Shown here piece after piece: positions 54,717 to 63,066 of a stretch of 64,000 bases of DNA; position 1 is the stretch's first letter, and each line of letters begins with the position of its first letter. Origin of the DNA: Nesterenkonia salmonea. GTDB taxonomy: Bacteria; Actinomycetota; Actinomycetes; Actinomycetales; Micrococcaceae. The notes beneath the pieces are model-generated. The model did no database searches and had not been told where the DNA came from. It was given only the letters and a program-made list of their open reading frames with translations. The stretch covers positions 1 to 64,000 of the forward strand of contig NZ_VAVZ01000011.1 of assembly GCF_005771525.1 (NCBI RefSeq). The letters run 5' to 3'. The position numbers and the translations under genes were made by a program.

Positions 54717-56717
54717 CTAGCGGCGACGCGCGTTGGACCGCTCATTGGACTGCAGGCTGGAGGTGAAGCGCCGCATCACGACATCGCCCAGCACGATTCC
54801 TGCGGCGATGGCCATAATGATGATCAGCGCGTTGAACAGCTCAAACAGACCACCCATCATGGACCCCGCCGTGTTCTCAATGGCGATCTGGTACATCCCG
54901 CGGAAGACCATCAGCCCTGGGAGCATGAACATCATGGCCGGCACCGCCACCACCAGTTGAGGTGCCCCAAGCCTGAGCGCGACCACTCGGCCCAAGGCTC
55001 CCACCAGAAAGCCTCCGATCACCGGTGTGAAGCGGTCTCCGAGGCCGACCAGCTCGCCCATGTAGAGCGCGCAGAAACCCAAGGCAGCCACAGCGCCCGT
55101 GGGCAGGATGAGCCCTGGCCGAGTCTGTTCCACAATCGCGGCGGCGCAGCCGGCGAAGAACACCAAGATGATGAGCACAGGAGCCGGGTAGATGCGCGTC
55201 AGGCCCTGTGCCAATTCGGTCTGCACGATCCCCAACAAATCTGCACCGACAACTGCCGCCATAATGCCGGCAGTCATACCTGCGAAGGCGATCAGAGTCG
55301 AGACCAGCCGACCAGCCGCCGTCATGGGGAAACCGTTGATGGCATCCTGGATGGCGCCGACGATCCGCACACTAGGGAGCAGGATCATCAGGCCCCCCGC
55401 TGTGACCATCGACGGGGTGATATCGGCATCGAGCGCGAAGGCGGTCATCGCGAATGCCGAGGCCGCGAAGCCTCCAGCGGCGAGCGCGAAAAATTCCGGA
55501 ATTCGCCAGGTCGTCAGCGTTTTGGTCGTCCACATCACCAGCAAGGTCGCAGCGAACCCTGCAGTGGCATCAAGAATTGGCGCCCCCAGGTAGCTGGCGA
55601 ACAGGCTGGCGAATAAAGCTCCGCACACCGTCACCATCCACCGCGGGTACGGTTTGGGCTGGCGAGTGATGTCCTTCAACTCAGCCTCCGCCTCAGAACG
55701 GGTCAACCTCCCGGAGGTGACATCGGCGACAAGCTGGTGCACTGCAGCGAGTGCCTGAAAGTTCTGCGACCAGGAACGGACCACTCGCACGCGTGAGTAT
55801 GGGATCTTCGCTTCAGGCGCCCAGTTGAGGCTGATGGACTGGTTGGTGATGTCCACGTCAGTGTTTTTCATACCGAACGCCGCGGTGACAGCGATGATGG
55901 AGGTCTCCACCTCAAGCGCACCGGCACCGTAGCGGAACAATGCTTCGCCGAGGTCGAGGACGAAGCTCATAGTTTCCAGCTCATCGAGACCCTCATGGAG
56001 CTCACCCTGAACGGTGTGCTGGAACGGAGTGCCCTGCAGGCGGTCGATGATGGACTGCTCGCCGGTCATGGGGCGTTCAGTCTGCATGATTTTGTTGAAG
56101 ACGTACTGCGGGTTGACACGCCGGTCAAAGACTGTGCGATTCAGGAGCGTGGAGGTCTTGCTGCCGGGCTTGATCTTGGGCCGCAGCCATGACGGCCGCA
56201 GCACTGACCGGCGCCGCATGGGTTCGGTGCCGGGGACCTGAGGGATCGGTGATGACGGGCCGGTGATCGGCAGCGCGATGGGACCTGTCGGAGCCGTAGG
56301 CCGGTCCATGGTCGGTGGCCCATGCCGGACAACAGGAACTGCAGAGGTTGCTGTGGGCGGTTCTCTGGTGTCAGCGAGTGAAAAGTCATCCGAGTATGCG
56401 TGACGGGTGGATTCGGCTTCCTCTGCGGCTGCCTCTTGCTCGGCGCGGGCGGCGGCTTCGGTGTCGTATTCCTCCCATTCGAGGTATGTCTCTTCACCAG
56501 CGGCAGCCCATGAAGCGGCAATCGACCCGGTGAGGTTTTTCATGAACCCTTCGTCCTGTTCCTCTGACTCAGTCTCAGAGGGGCGGACAACGGGGATCAT
56601 GCTGGTGTCCGTGGGAGGTTCAGAAATGACAGGGTCAATGGGGGCAGTGCGGTGGACCTCGGCGTCATCGTGATCCCGCTGTGCGGAATCTTGTGCACGC
56701 ATTCCTCGCTCCGGCAT
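54717..56717 (-). CDS. ThrE-type threonine/serine exporter
   Basis: The protein is about 666 residues. The N-terminal 190 residues are variable and rich in Glu, Pro and Thr. The ThrE cytoplasmic domain (LGEALFRYGAGALEVETSI; VRSWSQNFQALAAVHQLV) and about ten membrane helices follow, in both ThrE and ThrE_2 halves, with PVIGGFLVGALGRVVALRLG. It should export threonine and serine. ATG 56717 follows GGGAGG by 4 nt; ATG 56702 is another option. Confidence 0.87.
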   Translation of the reverse strand: MPERGMRAQDSAQRDHDDAEVHRTAPIDPVISEPPTDTSMIPVVRPSETESEEQDEGFMKNLTGSIAASWAAAGEETYLEWEEYDTEAAARAEQEAAAEEAESTRHAYSDDFSLADTREPPTATSAVPVVRHGPPTMDRPTAPTGPIALPITGPSSPIPQVPGTEPMRRRSVLRPSWLRPKIKPGSKTSTLLNRTVFDRRVNPQYVFNKIMQTERPMTGEQSIIDRLQGTPFQHTVQGELHEGLDELETMSFVLDLGEALFRYGAGALEVETSIIAVTAAFGMKNTDVDITNQSISLNWAPEAKIPYSRVRVVRSWSQNFQALAAVHQLVADVTSGRLTRSEAEAELKDITRQPKPYPRWMVTVCGALFASLFASYLGAPILDATAGFAATLLVMWTTKTLTTWRIPEFFALAAGGFAASAFAMTAFALDADITPSMVTAGGLMILLPSVRIVGAIQDAINGFPMTAAGRLVSTLIAFAGMTAGIMAAVVGADLLGIVQTELAQGLTRIYPAPVLIILVFFAGCAAAIVEQTRPGLILPTGAVAALGFCALYMGELVGLGDRFTPVIGGFLVGALGRVVALRLGAPQLVVAVPAMMFMLPGLMVFRGMYQIAIENTAGSMMGGLFELFNALIIIMAIAAGIVLGDVVMRRFTSSLQSNERSNARRR

Positions 56718-56835
56718 TCGACCTCCCGCGGACAAGACAATCACGAATAGACCCGCCAATGCGGGCTTCGCACACTAATGAAGAACATACATACAGTCTG
56801 AGAGTCAGGCTGCAGAGGGCAGAATGCCCCGTTTG

Positions 56836-56909
56836 TGGATCTGAATGGACTCGAACCATCGACCTCACGCGTGTGAAGCGTGCGCTCTAACCAACTGAGC
56901 TACAGATCC
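56836..56909 (-). tRNA. tRNA-Val (anticodon CAC)
   Basis: Read on the minus strand: acceptor GGATCTG with CAGATCC, D-arm GCTCAGTTGGTTAGAGC, anticodon loop TTCACAC, T-arm ATGGTTCGAGTCCAT. CCA is not encoded. Confidence 0.95.
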
Positions 56910-56952
56910 GGAAACCTCAGAATCTTAGCACCCGGAGGGTGCCTGACCCAAC

Positions 56953-57642
56953 TTAGTCGATGGCGTCAGCGATCGGGGTTTCCCCGTCAAAGAAATTCAC
57001 GGTCTGCCGGCGCGCAGCCGGCGCAGTCAGTACGTAGGTGATGACCTCCGCGACGTTCTCCCGTGAGGTCCTGCTGGCTTCGGGGCCGCCCTGTGCGGTG
57101 GCTTCAGCGGCACCGTCGGCGTCGACAGTGGTGATTTTTCCGCTGGCTGGCTCATTGGTGAGTCCGCCGGGTCCCAGGATGCTGTAGTCCAGGTCCGTTT
57201 CACGCAGGTGGTTGTCGGCATGATGCTTGGCCGCCGCGTAGGGGTAGAAGGAGTTCTCCGGATCCAGGTTGTGGATGTCCGCCTCAGACCGGGCGTAGGA
57301 GACCATCACGTAGCGGCTCACGCCAGCCTGAGCTGCCGCATCCATGGTGCGAATTGCAGCGTCTTGGTCCACGGCCTTGGTCCGCGCAGGGTTCCCCCCA
57401 CCAGCACCAGCGGAGAAGACCACGGCCGAGGCCCCCGCGAATGCTTCAGCAAGCGCATCGGTGTCAGTGTGCTCCACATCCAGCACCACAGGAGAGGCAC
57501 CCGCGGCGGTGACATCCTCCGCGTGGTCTGGGTTGCGAATCAGAGACTCTACAGAGAGTCCGGCTTCGACAAGCTTAGGGGCAGCAAGCAGGGCGATTTT
57601 TCCGTGCCCACCGACAATGACAACTTTTTTCTGATCAGCCAT
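56953..57642 (-). CDS. NAD(P)-binding Rossmann-fold (NmrA/SDR-like) protein
   Basis: This 229-residue protein has the N-terminal dinucleotide motif VVIVGGHGKIALLAAPKL, SAGAGGGNPARTKAVDQD, the partial active-site segment YPYAAAKHHADNHLRE and ILGPGGLTNEPASG. This is the YwnB/atypical SDR group, often redox sensors or oxidoreductases; the substrate is unknown. Confidence 0.85.
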   Translation of the reverse strand: MADQKKVVIVGGHGKIALLAAPKLVEAGLSVESLIRNPDHAEDVTAAGASPVVLDVEHTDTDALAEAFAGASAVVFSAGAGGGNPARTKAVDQDAAIRTMDAAAQAGVSRYVMVSYARSEADIHNLDPENSFYPYAAAKHHADNHLRETDLDYSILGPGGLTNEPASGKITTVDADGAAEATAQGGPEASRTSRENVAEVITYVLTAPAARRQTVNFFDGETPIADAID

Positions 57643-57690
57643 ACCCTGCTTAACACCTGAGCATGAGGTCTATTCCTTACCCGACCAGCG

Positions 57691-58362
57691 TTACCCCTGT
57701 TCAGCGGCTCCCAGATCGAGGCCCATCTGCCAGAAGGCCGATTCCATGCGCGTGGCAGTAGCAAAGGTTTCAGCGACTTCCCTGAACCGTGACTCTGGGA
57801 GGAAGCGCTCACCCAGGGCGTCGATCTCAGCGATGGCGTCTGCTGCCAGCTGCTGCGACTGCTCGGAGGAATACTCAGCGATCCACTCAGCGTAGGGATG
57901 GTCCGGATTGGCCTGTAGCGCGGGCTTGAGCCGGGCACCGATCTCCGCATAGCCCACCACACAGGGAGACAGTGCCACGTGAAGGTCGAGCAGGTCACCC
58001 CTCATGCCGGTATCAAGCACGTACCGCGTGTATGCCACGGTGGCGGGATGTTCTGGCGTCGCCTCCATCTGTTCCCGACTGATGCCCCACTCGGCGCAGA
58101 GTCTGACGTGCAGTTCTGTTTCCTCAACTGAGGCGTTGAGCCCCCGCAGCCCCTGGGTGATATCCGCGAGGGTGCGCCCCTTATAGGCGGCCAGAGCGTA
58201 GGCACGAGCGAACTGTATGAGGAACAGGTAGTCCTGGATGAGGTAGTTCCGGAAAGCCGCCTTCGGCAGAGTTCCGGCTTCCAACTGCTGGAGGAAGCTG
58301 TGACCGGTGTAGGTCGACCATTCCGTGCCGGCAGCGGTCTTCAGACGGTTGAACAGCGTCAT
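57691..58362 (-). CDS. tenA: TenA-family aminopyrimidine aminohydrolase (thiaminase II)
   Basis: This 223-residue protein has the TenA fold with FRNYLIQDYLFLIQFARAYA, the catalytic Cys in VALSPCVVGYAEIG and acidic residues in ATRMESAFW. It salvages degraded thiamine by hydrolysing aminopyrimidines. A TPP riboswitch lies immediately upstream, supporting the thiamine role. GGAAAGGA is 7 nt before the ATG. Confidence 0.93.
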   Translation of the reverse strand: MTLFNRLKTAAGTEWSTYTGHSFLQQLEAGTLPKAAFRNYLIQDYLFLIQFARAYALAAYKGRTLADITQGLRGLNASVEETELHVRLCAEWGISREQMEATPEHPATVAYTRYVLDTGMRGDLLDLHVALSPCVVGYAEIGARLKPALQANPDHPYAEWIAEYSSEQSQQLAADAIAEIDALGERFLPESRFREVAETFATATRMESAFWQMGLDLGAAEQG

Positions 58363-58373
58363 GCGGTATTCCT

Positions 58374-58461
58374 TTCCCTACGGCGGTATGAGCCGCGTCA
58401 GGTTCATAGGGTCCCGCGCCGTGGTCAGCGCGATCTCAGCTCTTGTGAAAGCTCCCCTCGG
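58374..58461 (-). promoter_or_regulatory. TPP riboswitch upstream of tenA
   Basis: On the minus strand the thi-box elements appear in order: GGGGAGC, GCTGAGAT, GACCCTATGAACCTGA and CCGTAGGGA. It covers the space between promoter and ribosome-binding site, with the AAGGA site directly after the closing stem, so translational control is likely. Confidence 0.95.
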
Positions 58462-58759
58462 ACAGTAATGACGCTATCAAAGCACTCATTTGGTGTGACC
58501 CTCATCGCAATGGGAGCGCATTTTCCCTTGCCAGAGCACGACGCCGCCACACTCACCTCAATGAAGAACACAATTGCGCAAGTTGGGTGTTGCGTAATCC
58601 GCGAAGTGCTGGGTAAGCTAGGGATCACTTGGGTGCGACACAGCGAGAGAGACAACTCGCTGAGAGGGGATCAGCTCGGTGCGGGCTGGTCCCCTCACTC
58701 TTCAAGCTGAGGTGTGGACCTGACTCACCAGCCACGGGCAGATCAGCGATCATGGACTC
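58462..58759. other. Intergenic region with one strong hairpin
   Basis: Beyond the tenA promoter region, the only structure seen is a 12-bp stem (58664-58675 with 58685-58696, one G-U) of terminator or leader type ahead of the hydrolase gene. No gene is supported. Confidence 0.5.
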
Positions 58760-59623
58760 ATGGCACGCGATGACCAACTGCCGAAGCCCCGCCGGCGCGG
58801 GCGCAAACTCATCATCGGAGCTGCTACCATCCTGGGAGCCGTCTCGATGGTGCTGGTACTGGTGTGGGCCTTTCAGCGCTCCCTGATCTTCTTTCCGGAC
58901 ACCGCAGAGGTGCCACCGGCAGCCGACGTCCTTTCCGGTGGCGAGGACTTGACCCTCAGAACCTCTGACGGACTGGAGCTGGAGGCCTGGTTCGCCCCGC
59001 CAGCCCCAGCGTCAGAGGACCGCGACTTCGCCGTGCTGATGGCTCCCGGAAATGGCGGAAACCGCGAATCCAGGGCCGGCTTGGCCCATGCCCTGCAGGA
59101 TGAAGGCTTCGCCGTGCTTCTGCTGGAGTATCGCGGTTACAGCAAGAACCCTGGCAGTCCCAGTGAGGCGGGACTCATCCGTGATGGCATAGCAGCCACT
59201 GATGCTCTCGAGGCCAAGGGGTACCCGTCGGAGCGGACCATCTACTGGGGCGAGTCAATAGGCGGCGGAGTGATCGCCGCACTATTGACCGAACGCCCTC
59301 CTGCTGCAGCAGTATTCCGTTCACCCTTCACCGAACTGGCTGATGTGGGCAGCGTGCACTATCCGTGGCTTCCCGTTCGCACGATTCTTCGTGACGAGTT
59401 CCCGGTGGCCACCCATGTGAGCCAGAGCCGGGTTCCGATCTCCGTGATCCGGGCCGAACACGACTCGGTGGTGCCGGCGGAGCTCAGTGCGGACGTCGCT
59501 GCTGCGGCGCCGCATCTGGTTGAGGAGCGGGTGATCGAGAACGCCGACCACAATGACCCAGTGATGTTCGGTCCGGAGGTCGCCGAAGTGGTGGTCCGTT
59601 TGGCTGAGGCAGTCGGCCCCTGA
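58760..59623 (+). CDS. Membrane-anchored alpha/beta hydrolase
   Basis: This 287-residue protein has a basic N-terminus, one membrane helix (about 17-38), then an alpha/beta-hydrolase domain. It shows the oxyanion region MAPGNGGNRESR, the nucleophile elbow YWGESIGGG, Asp in RAEHDSVVP and His in NADHNDP. It resembles BEM46-like proteins. Substrate unknown. Confidence 0.85.
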   Translation: MARDDQLPKPRRRGRKLIIGAATILGAVSMVLVLVWAFQRSLIFFPDTAEVPPAADVLSGGEDLTLRTSDGLELEAWFAPPAPASEDRDFAVLMAPGNGGNRESRAGLAHALQDEGFAVLLLEYRGYSKNPGSPSEAGLIRDGIAATDALEAKGYPSERTIYWGESIGGGVIAALLTERPPAAAVFRSPFTELADVGSVHYPWLPVRTILRDEFPVATHVSQSRVPISVIRAEHDSVVPAELSADVAAAAPHLVEERVIENADHNDPVMFGPEVAEVVVRLAEAVGP

Positions 59624-59654
59624 GCGGGACCCTGACTCGCTAGCGCTTGGGCCC

Positions 59655-61205
59655 TTACTTGGCCGCGATTTTCTGTGCTTCTGACGGGGCTGCGGTGTTC
59701 TCTTCAGCGGGGGTGGCACGCAGGGTCATGCCGAGCAGCAGTGTTCCGATACTCAAGACGGCAGCCGAGCGGAATGCTAGGCGGAAGCCGTCCAACGCTG
59801 CCTGATCGGGAGCTGCTCCCTGGGCGGCAGACATCGCAGCGCCAATGCCGACCAATGCCACCAAGGCGGCGGTACCAATAGCTGCCGCCAATTGCTGAAG
59901 CGTATTGAGCACAGCGGAGCCGTGGGAATACAGCGGCTGCGGCAACGGGTTCATAGCGGTCGTGAAAGCCGGGGTGAACAACAGAGCCAAACCACCGGAG
60001 AGCACCAGGTGTAGGGCCAACACCATCCACAGTTCGGTCTCCGGTCGCAGCAGGCTCATACCGAACAGGGCAAGGATCAGGATCGACGCCCCGGGGATCA
60101 CCAGCGGCTTCGGGCCGACGCGGTCGTAGATTCGGCCGACGAAGGGCGCCATCAGGGCCATCAGCAGGCCTCCGGGCAGCATGAGCAGGCCAGTGGCCAG
60201 TGTGTCCAGCCCGCGGACTGACTGGAGGAACAGCGGCAGCAGAATAAGGGCCCCGAAAAGGGCGACCATCATCATCAGCATCATCATCAGACTGCGGGTG
60301 AACATGGTGTATTTGAAGGGCTTCAGGCTCAGCAGCGCCGACTCTGTCCGCTGCAGGCGCACCTGCAGCAGGACGAATGCAGCCAAGCAGATGATGCCTA
60401 CGAGGAGCACTGCAATGGCCACGGGATCCACTCCAGGGCCTTCGGCTGCAGCTTCGACGTCCTCTGTGCCGTGTCCGCCGCCGATCTGGCTAATGCCGTA
60501 GACCAGACCACCGAAACCGGGAACCGCCAGCAGCAGCGATGGAACGCTGATGCGCTTACCCACTACACCGGGGTCGGTGTTCAACCTGGGCCGGCCTAGG
60601 AACAGTGCGATGAATGCGATCGGCAGGATAGTCAAGAACAGCCACCGCCATTCCGCGAAGTGCAGGATAAAGCCGGACAGCGCAGGGCCGGTTGCCGGGG
60701 CCACTGAGATCACGATGGCGATGTTGCCCATCACCACGCCGCGGCGCCGCAGCGGCACCAGGGTCAGCACGGTGGTCATCAGCAGAGGCAACATGATGGC
60801 AGTGCCTGCAGCCTGAACAACTCGACCTGCTACCAGGAAGCTGAACCCCGGGGCGGCAGCGCTCAGCGCCGTACCGGAGATGAACAGGATCATGGCCGCA
60901 GTGAAGACGCTTCGGAGGCTGAAGCGGCCGATAATGAACCCAGTGGTGGGGATGACCACGGCAAGTGTGAGCATGAAGGCCGTTGTGAGCCACTGGACAG
61001 TAGTCTCAGCGACCTGGAATTGCTCCATGAGCGGGGTCAGCGCCACATTCATGATGGTCTCATTGAGAATCATGACGAACGCAGCCACCAAAAGCGCACC
61101 GATTGTGAGCTTGTCCGCAGTCGGCATCCGACTGCTGTCTGTCACCAATGGGCTGCTATCAGCAGCGGATTTTTTGGGCGCACCGGCCCCTGACGTGGAT
61201 TCCAC
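59655..61205 (-). CDS. DHA2-family (14-helix) MFS drug exporter
   Basis: This 516-residue protein starts at a GTG with AAGGAG 6 nt upstream. It has 14 predicted helices with VQWLTTAFMLTLAVVIPTTGF, GRVVQAAGTAIMLPLLMT and SVAPATGPALSGFILHFAEWRW motif C. It belongs to the MdtR/EmrB-like group. It follows tRNA-Thr by 108 bp, in which a GGAGTGG/CCACTCC stem may end the tRNA transcript. Confidence 0.87.
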   Translation of the reverse strand: MESTSGAGAPKKSAADSSPLVTDSSRMPTADKLTIGALLVAAFVMILNETIMNVALTPLMEQFQVAETTVQWLTTAFMLTLAVVIPTTGFIIGRFSLRSVFTAAMILFISGTALSAAAPGFSFLVAGRVVQAAGTAIMLPLLMTTVLTLVPLRRRGVVMGNIAIVISVAPATGPALSGFILHFAEWRWLFLTILPIAFIALFLGRPRLNTDPGVVGKRISVPSLLLAVPGFGGLVYGISQIGGGHGTEDVEAAAEGPGVDPVAIAVLLVGIICLAAFVLLQVRLQRTESALLSLKPFKYTMFTRSLMMMLMMMVALFGALILLPLFLQSVRGLDTLATGLLMLPGGLLMALMAPFVGRIYDRVGPKPLVIPGASILILALFGMSLLRPETELWMVLALHLVLSGGLALLFTPAFTTAMNPLPQPLYSHGSAVLNTLQQLAAAIGTAALVALVGIGAAMSAAQGAAPDQAALDGFRLAFRSAAVLSIGTLLLGMTLRATPAEENTAAPSEAQKIAAK

Positions 61206-61313
61206 GAAATACTCCTTGAGGCACGGAACGCGCAGTGCCCATCATCAGATCAAGAGTCAGTGGGGAAAAGCCCCACGGAGGAGTGGCCTAGCAGGTACCC
61301 ACTCCAGGCTCCG

Positions 61314-61386
61314 AGCCTCCTCCCGGGTTCGAACCGAGGACCTACTGTTTACAAGACAGTTGCTCTACCAGCTGAGCTAAGGAGGC
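61314..61386 (-). tRNA. tRNA-Thr (anticodon TGT)
   Basis: Read on the minus strand: acceptor GCCTCCT with AGGAGGC, D-arm GCTCAGCTGGTAGAGC, anticodon loop CTTGTAA, and a T-arm with the loop GTTCGAACC. CCA is not encoded. Confidence 0.95.
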
Positions 61387-61459
61387 ATGGGCTGCAGCCA
61401 TAGGGCGCAGCGCCGACACAGTAGTCTAACGCCGACTCAGCCATTCTGACCAACTGGCA

Positions 61460-61982
61460 TCATAGGCGCGCCGCGGCGCCGTGCTGTCGTGAATCCACCA
61501 GACGCCCTGCACCCCAGCCTGTGAGCCGCTCCAGGGGTCCGCGCCCGACCAGAAGAGTCCACGCCGTGCAGGAGACCAACAAGCCGACCGTCAGTCCTGG
61601 ATTTTCGACACTGATCTCTTCGATGTAGGTGGCCCACCCGTTGCTGCCTGAGTCTTCGAAGGAGTCGACGAAACCTTTCTCTCCAAAGTCTCCTTCCGGA
61701 TAGCACGAGATGAAGTCGTCGCTACGTTCGAGACCGCGTAGACGACGCGGAAGAACGTGGGAATGACCGCCACCGAGGCGGCCCACAGTTCCAAAGTGAG
61801 CCCGATGAGGAAGATCATCAGGCCGCGGCCGATCAGTCTCAGACGCAGGGGGGGTGAGCTCAGCGCCGGCGGGTATGCGTGAGCGTCCGGTCATCAGCGC
61901 TATGGATATGCCAGCCAGGAGCGCAAAGAGGATTGAGGAACGACCTGAGGCGATTTCCGGGCACGTCGTCGGGTCAGCTCAT
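61460..61982 (-). pseudogene. Decayed DUF418-family membrane protein gene
   Basis: Three protein-like pieces in two minus frames belong to one DUF418-type protein. The first reads SSILFALLAGISIALMTGR in one frame. The second reads LRLIGRGLMIFLIGLTLELW in another, entered at a seven-G tract (61848-61854). The third is a C-terminal-like piece with VGRGPLERLTGWGAGR, back in the first frame. The normal N-terminus and several central helices are missing. No start codon with a ribosome-binding site is seen. An intact family member is at 2378-3469. Confidence 0.65.
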
Positions 61983-62021
61983 GAAAGAGGCCATCACCGC
62001 ATGATCGGAGGCCGCGGCAGA

Positions 62022-62948
62022 CTACTCGTCTTCGGCGGCGTCGTCCTCTTCAATATCTTCATCTTCGACGTCTTCCACGTCGTCCTCAACCTCGTCGACC
62101 ACCTGTTCGCCCGTCTCATCCTGGTACTCCTGGACGGCGGAGAGGATCACCTCGCCGGTGTTCCCAATATCCTCGACCTGATCATCGTCAACAAAGATGG
62201 ATGGAGTGGCTGTGACACTGTTCGCGCTGGCCATGCCGGTGGTGTAGCTGACGAATGCACGGTAAGTGCCGTCCTCCACACACTCAGAGATATCGACGCC
62301 GTAGTCGTTCTCGGCGCGAGCGGAGAGCTCCTCATTGGAGTACTCCGCGCCCTGTGCGCGCTCAGCGGTCACTGCACCGAGGAAGGAGAGGTAGTTCTCA
62401 GGGTGCTCTTCTGCCATGCAGGCGAACGCGTTTGCGGCGCGCGCTGAGTACGCCATGGGCTGGAACTGTACTGAGCGGTACTCCAGGGTGATCGCACCTG
62501 CGTCAACCCACTCAGTGAGCATCTGGTGGTACGCAGCTTCGAAACTGCCGCAGCCCGGGCAGGCGGCATCGGTGTAGATCACTACATGTGGCGGCTCGCC
62601 CTCTTCACGAGGCTCGACGCCGACTGGCAAATCCCCTGGCGACTCGGCAGCTGGGACATCTCCTAGATTCTCCGAGTCGACAGTGCCGATATCCTCACCC
62701 TCAACAAGCTCAGAGGACGAGGTCAGGACGAAACCACCCTGTTCATTGGCTGCGGCGGGCGCCGGCCCCTCGGTGTAGCTTTCATTGTCACCCCGGTTGA
62801 CCACCCAGAGGGTCAAGCCCACTATGACAGCGACGGCCACGACCACGACACCGAGACGCAGCAGTAGGGACTGCATTTTCTGCTTGCGTTCCTGCTCCTG
62901 CTGAAGTTTGCGGGCTTGCTCGCGCGCACTAGCGCCATTTCTTGCCAT
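62022..62948 (-). CDS. Membrane-anchored DsbA-family thiol oxidoreductase
   Basis: This 308-residue protein has a basic coiled N-terminus, one membrane helix (about 29-50), a linker and a DsbA/thioredoxin domain. The redox motif is Cys130-Pro-Gly-Cys133 and the cis-Pro region is VTATPSIFVDD. Two further Cys (FACMAEE and ISECVED) may pair. The C-terminal 35 residues are almost all acidic. It should act on disulfides outside the membrane. Confidence 0.87.
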   Translation of the reverse strand: MARNGASAREQARKLQQEQERKQKMQSLLLRLGVVVVAVAVIVGLTLWVVNRGDNESYTEGPAPAAANEQGGFVLTSSSELVEGEDIGTVDSENLGDVPAAESPGDLPVGVEPREEGEPPHVVIYTDAACPGCGSFEAAYHQMLTEWVDAGAITLEYRSVQFQPMAYSARAANAFACMAEEHPENYLSFLGAVTAERAQGAEYSNEELSARAENDYGVDISECVEDGTYRAFVSYTTGMASANSVTATPSIFVDDDQVEDIGNTGEVILSAVQEYQDETGEQVVDEVEDDVEDVEDEDIEEDDAAEDE

Positions 62949-63066
62949 AGGGGGACTCCGTTGAGACGCGGTCTAAAGACGTAAGGACAATAGGTTCCAG
63001 GATACCGCGTGTGTCGAACCGGCCGGGGTAGGCTAAAACAAAGAACCGATAAGGGACGGATGCGCG

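Noticed and set aside
54540-55616. 358-residue plus-strand open frame opposite the ThrE gene
   Set aside because: Begins inside ung in another frame and is His/Gly/Arg-rich without any family motif.
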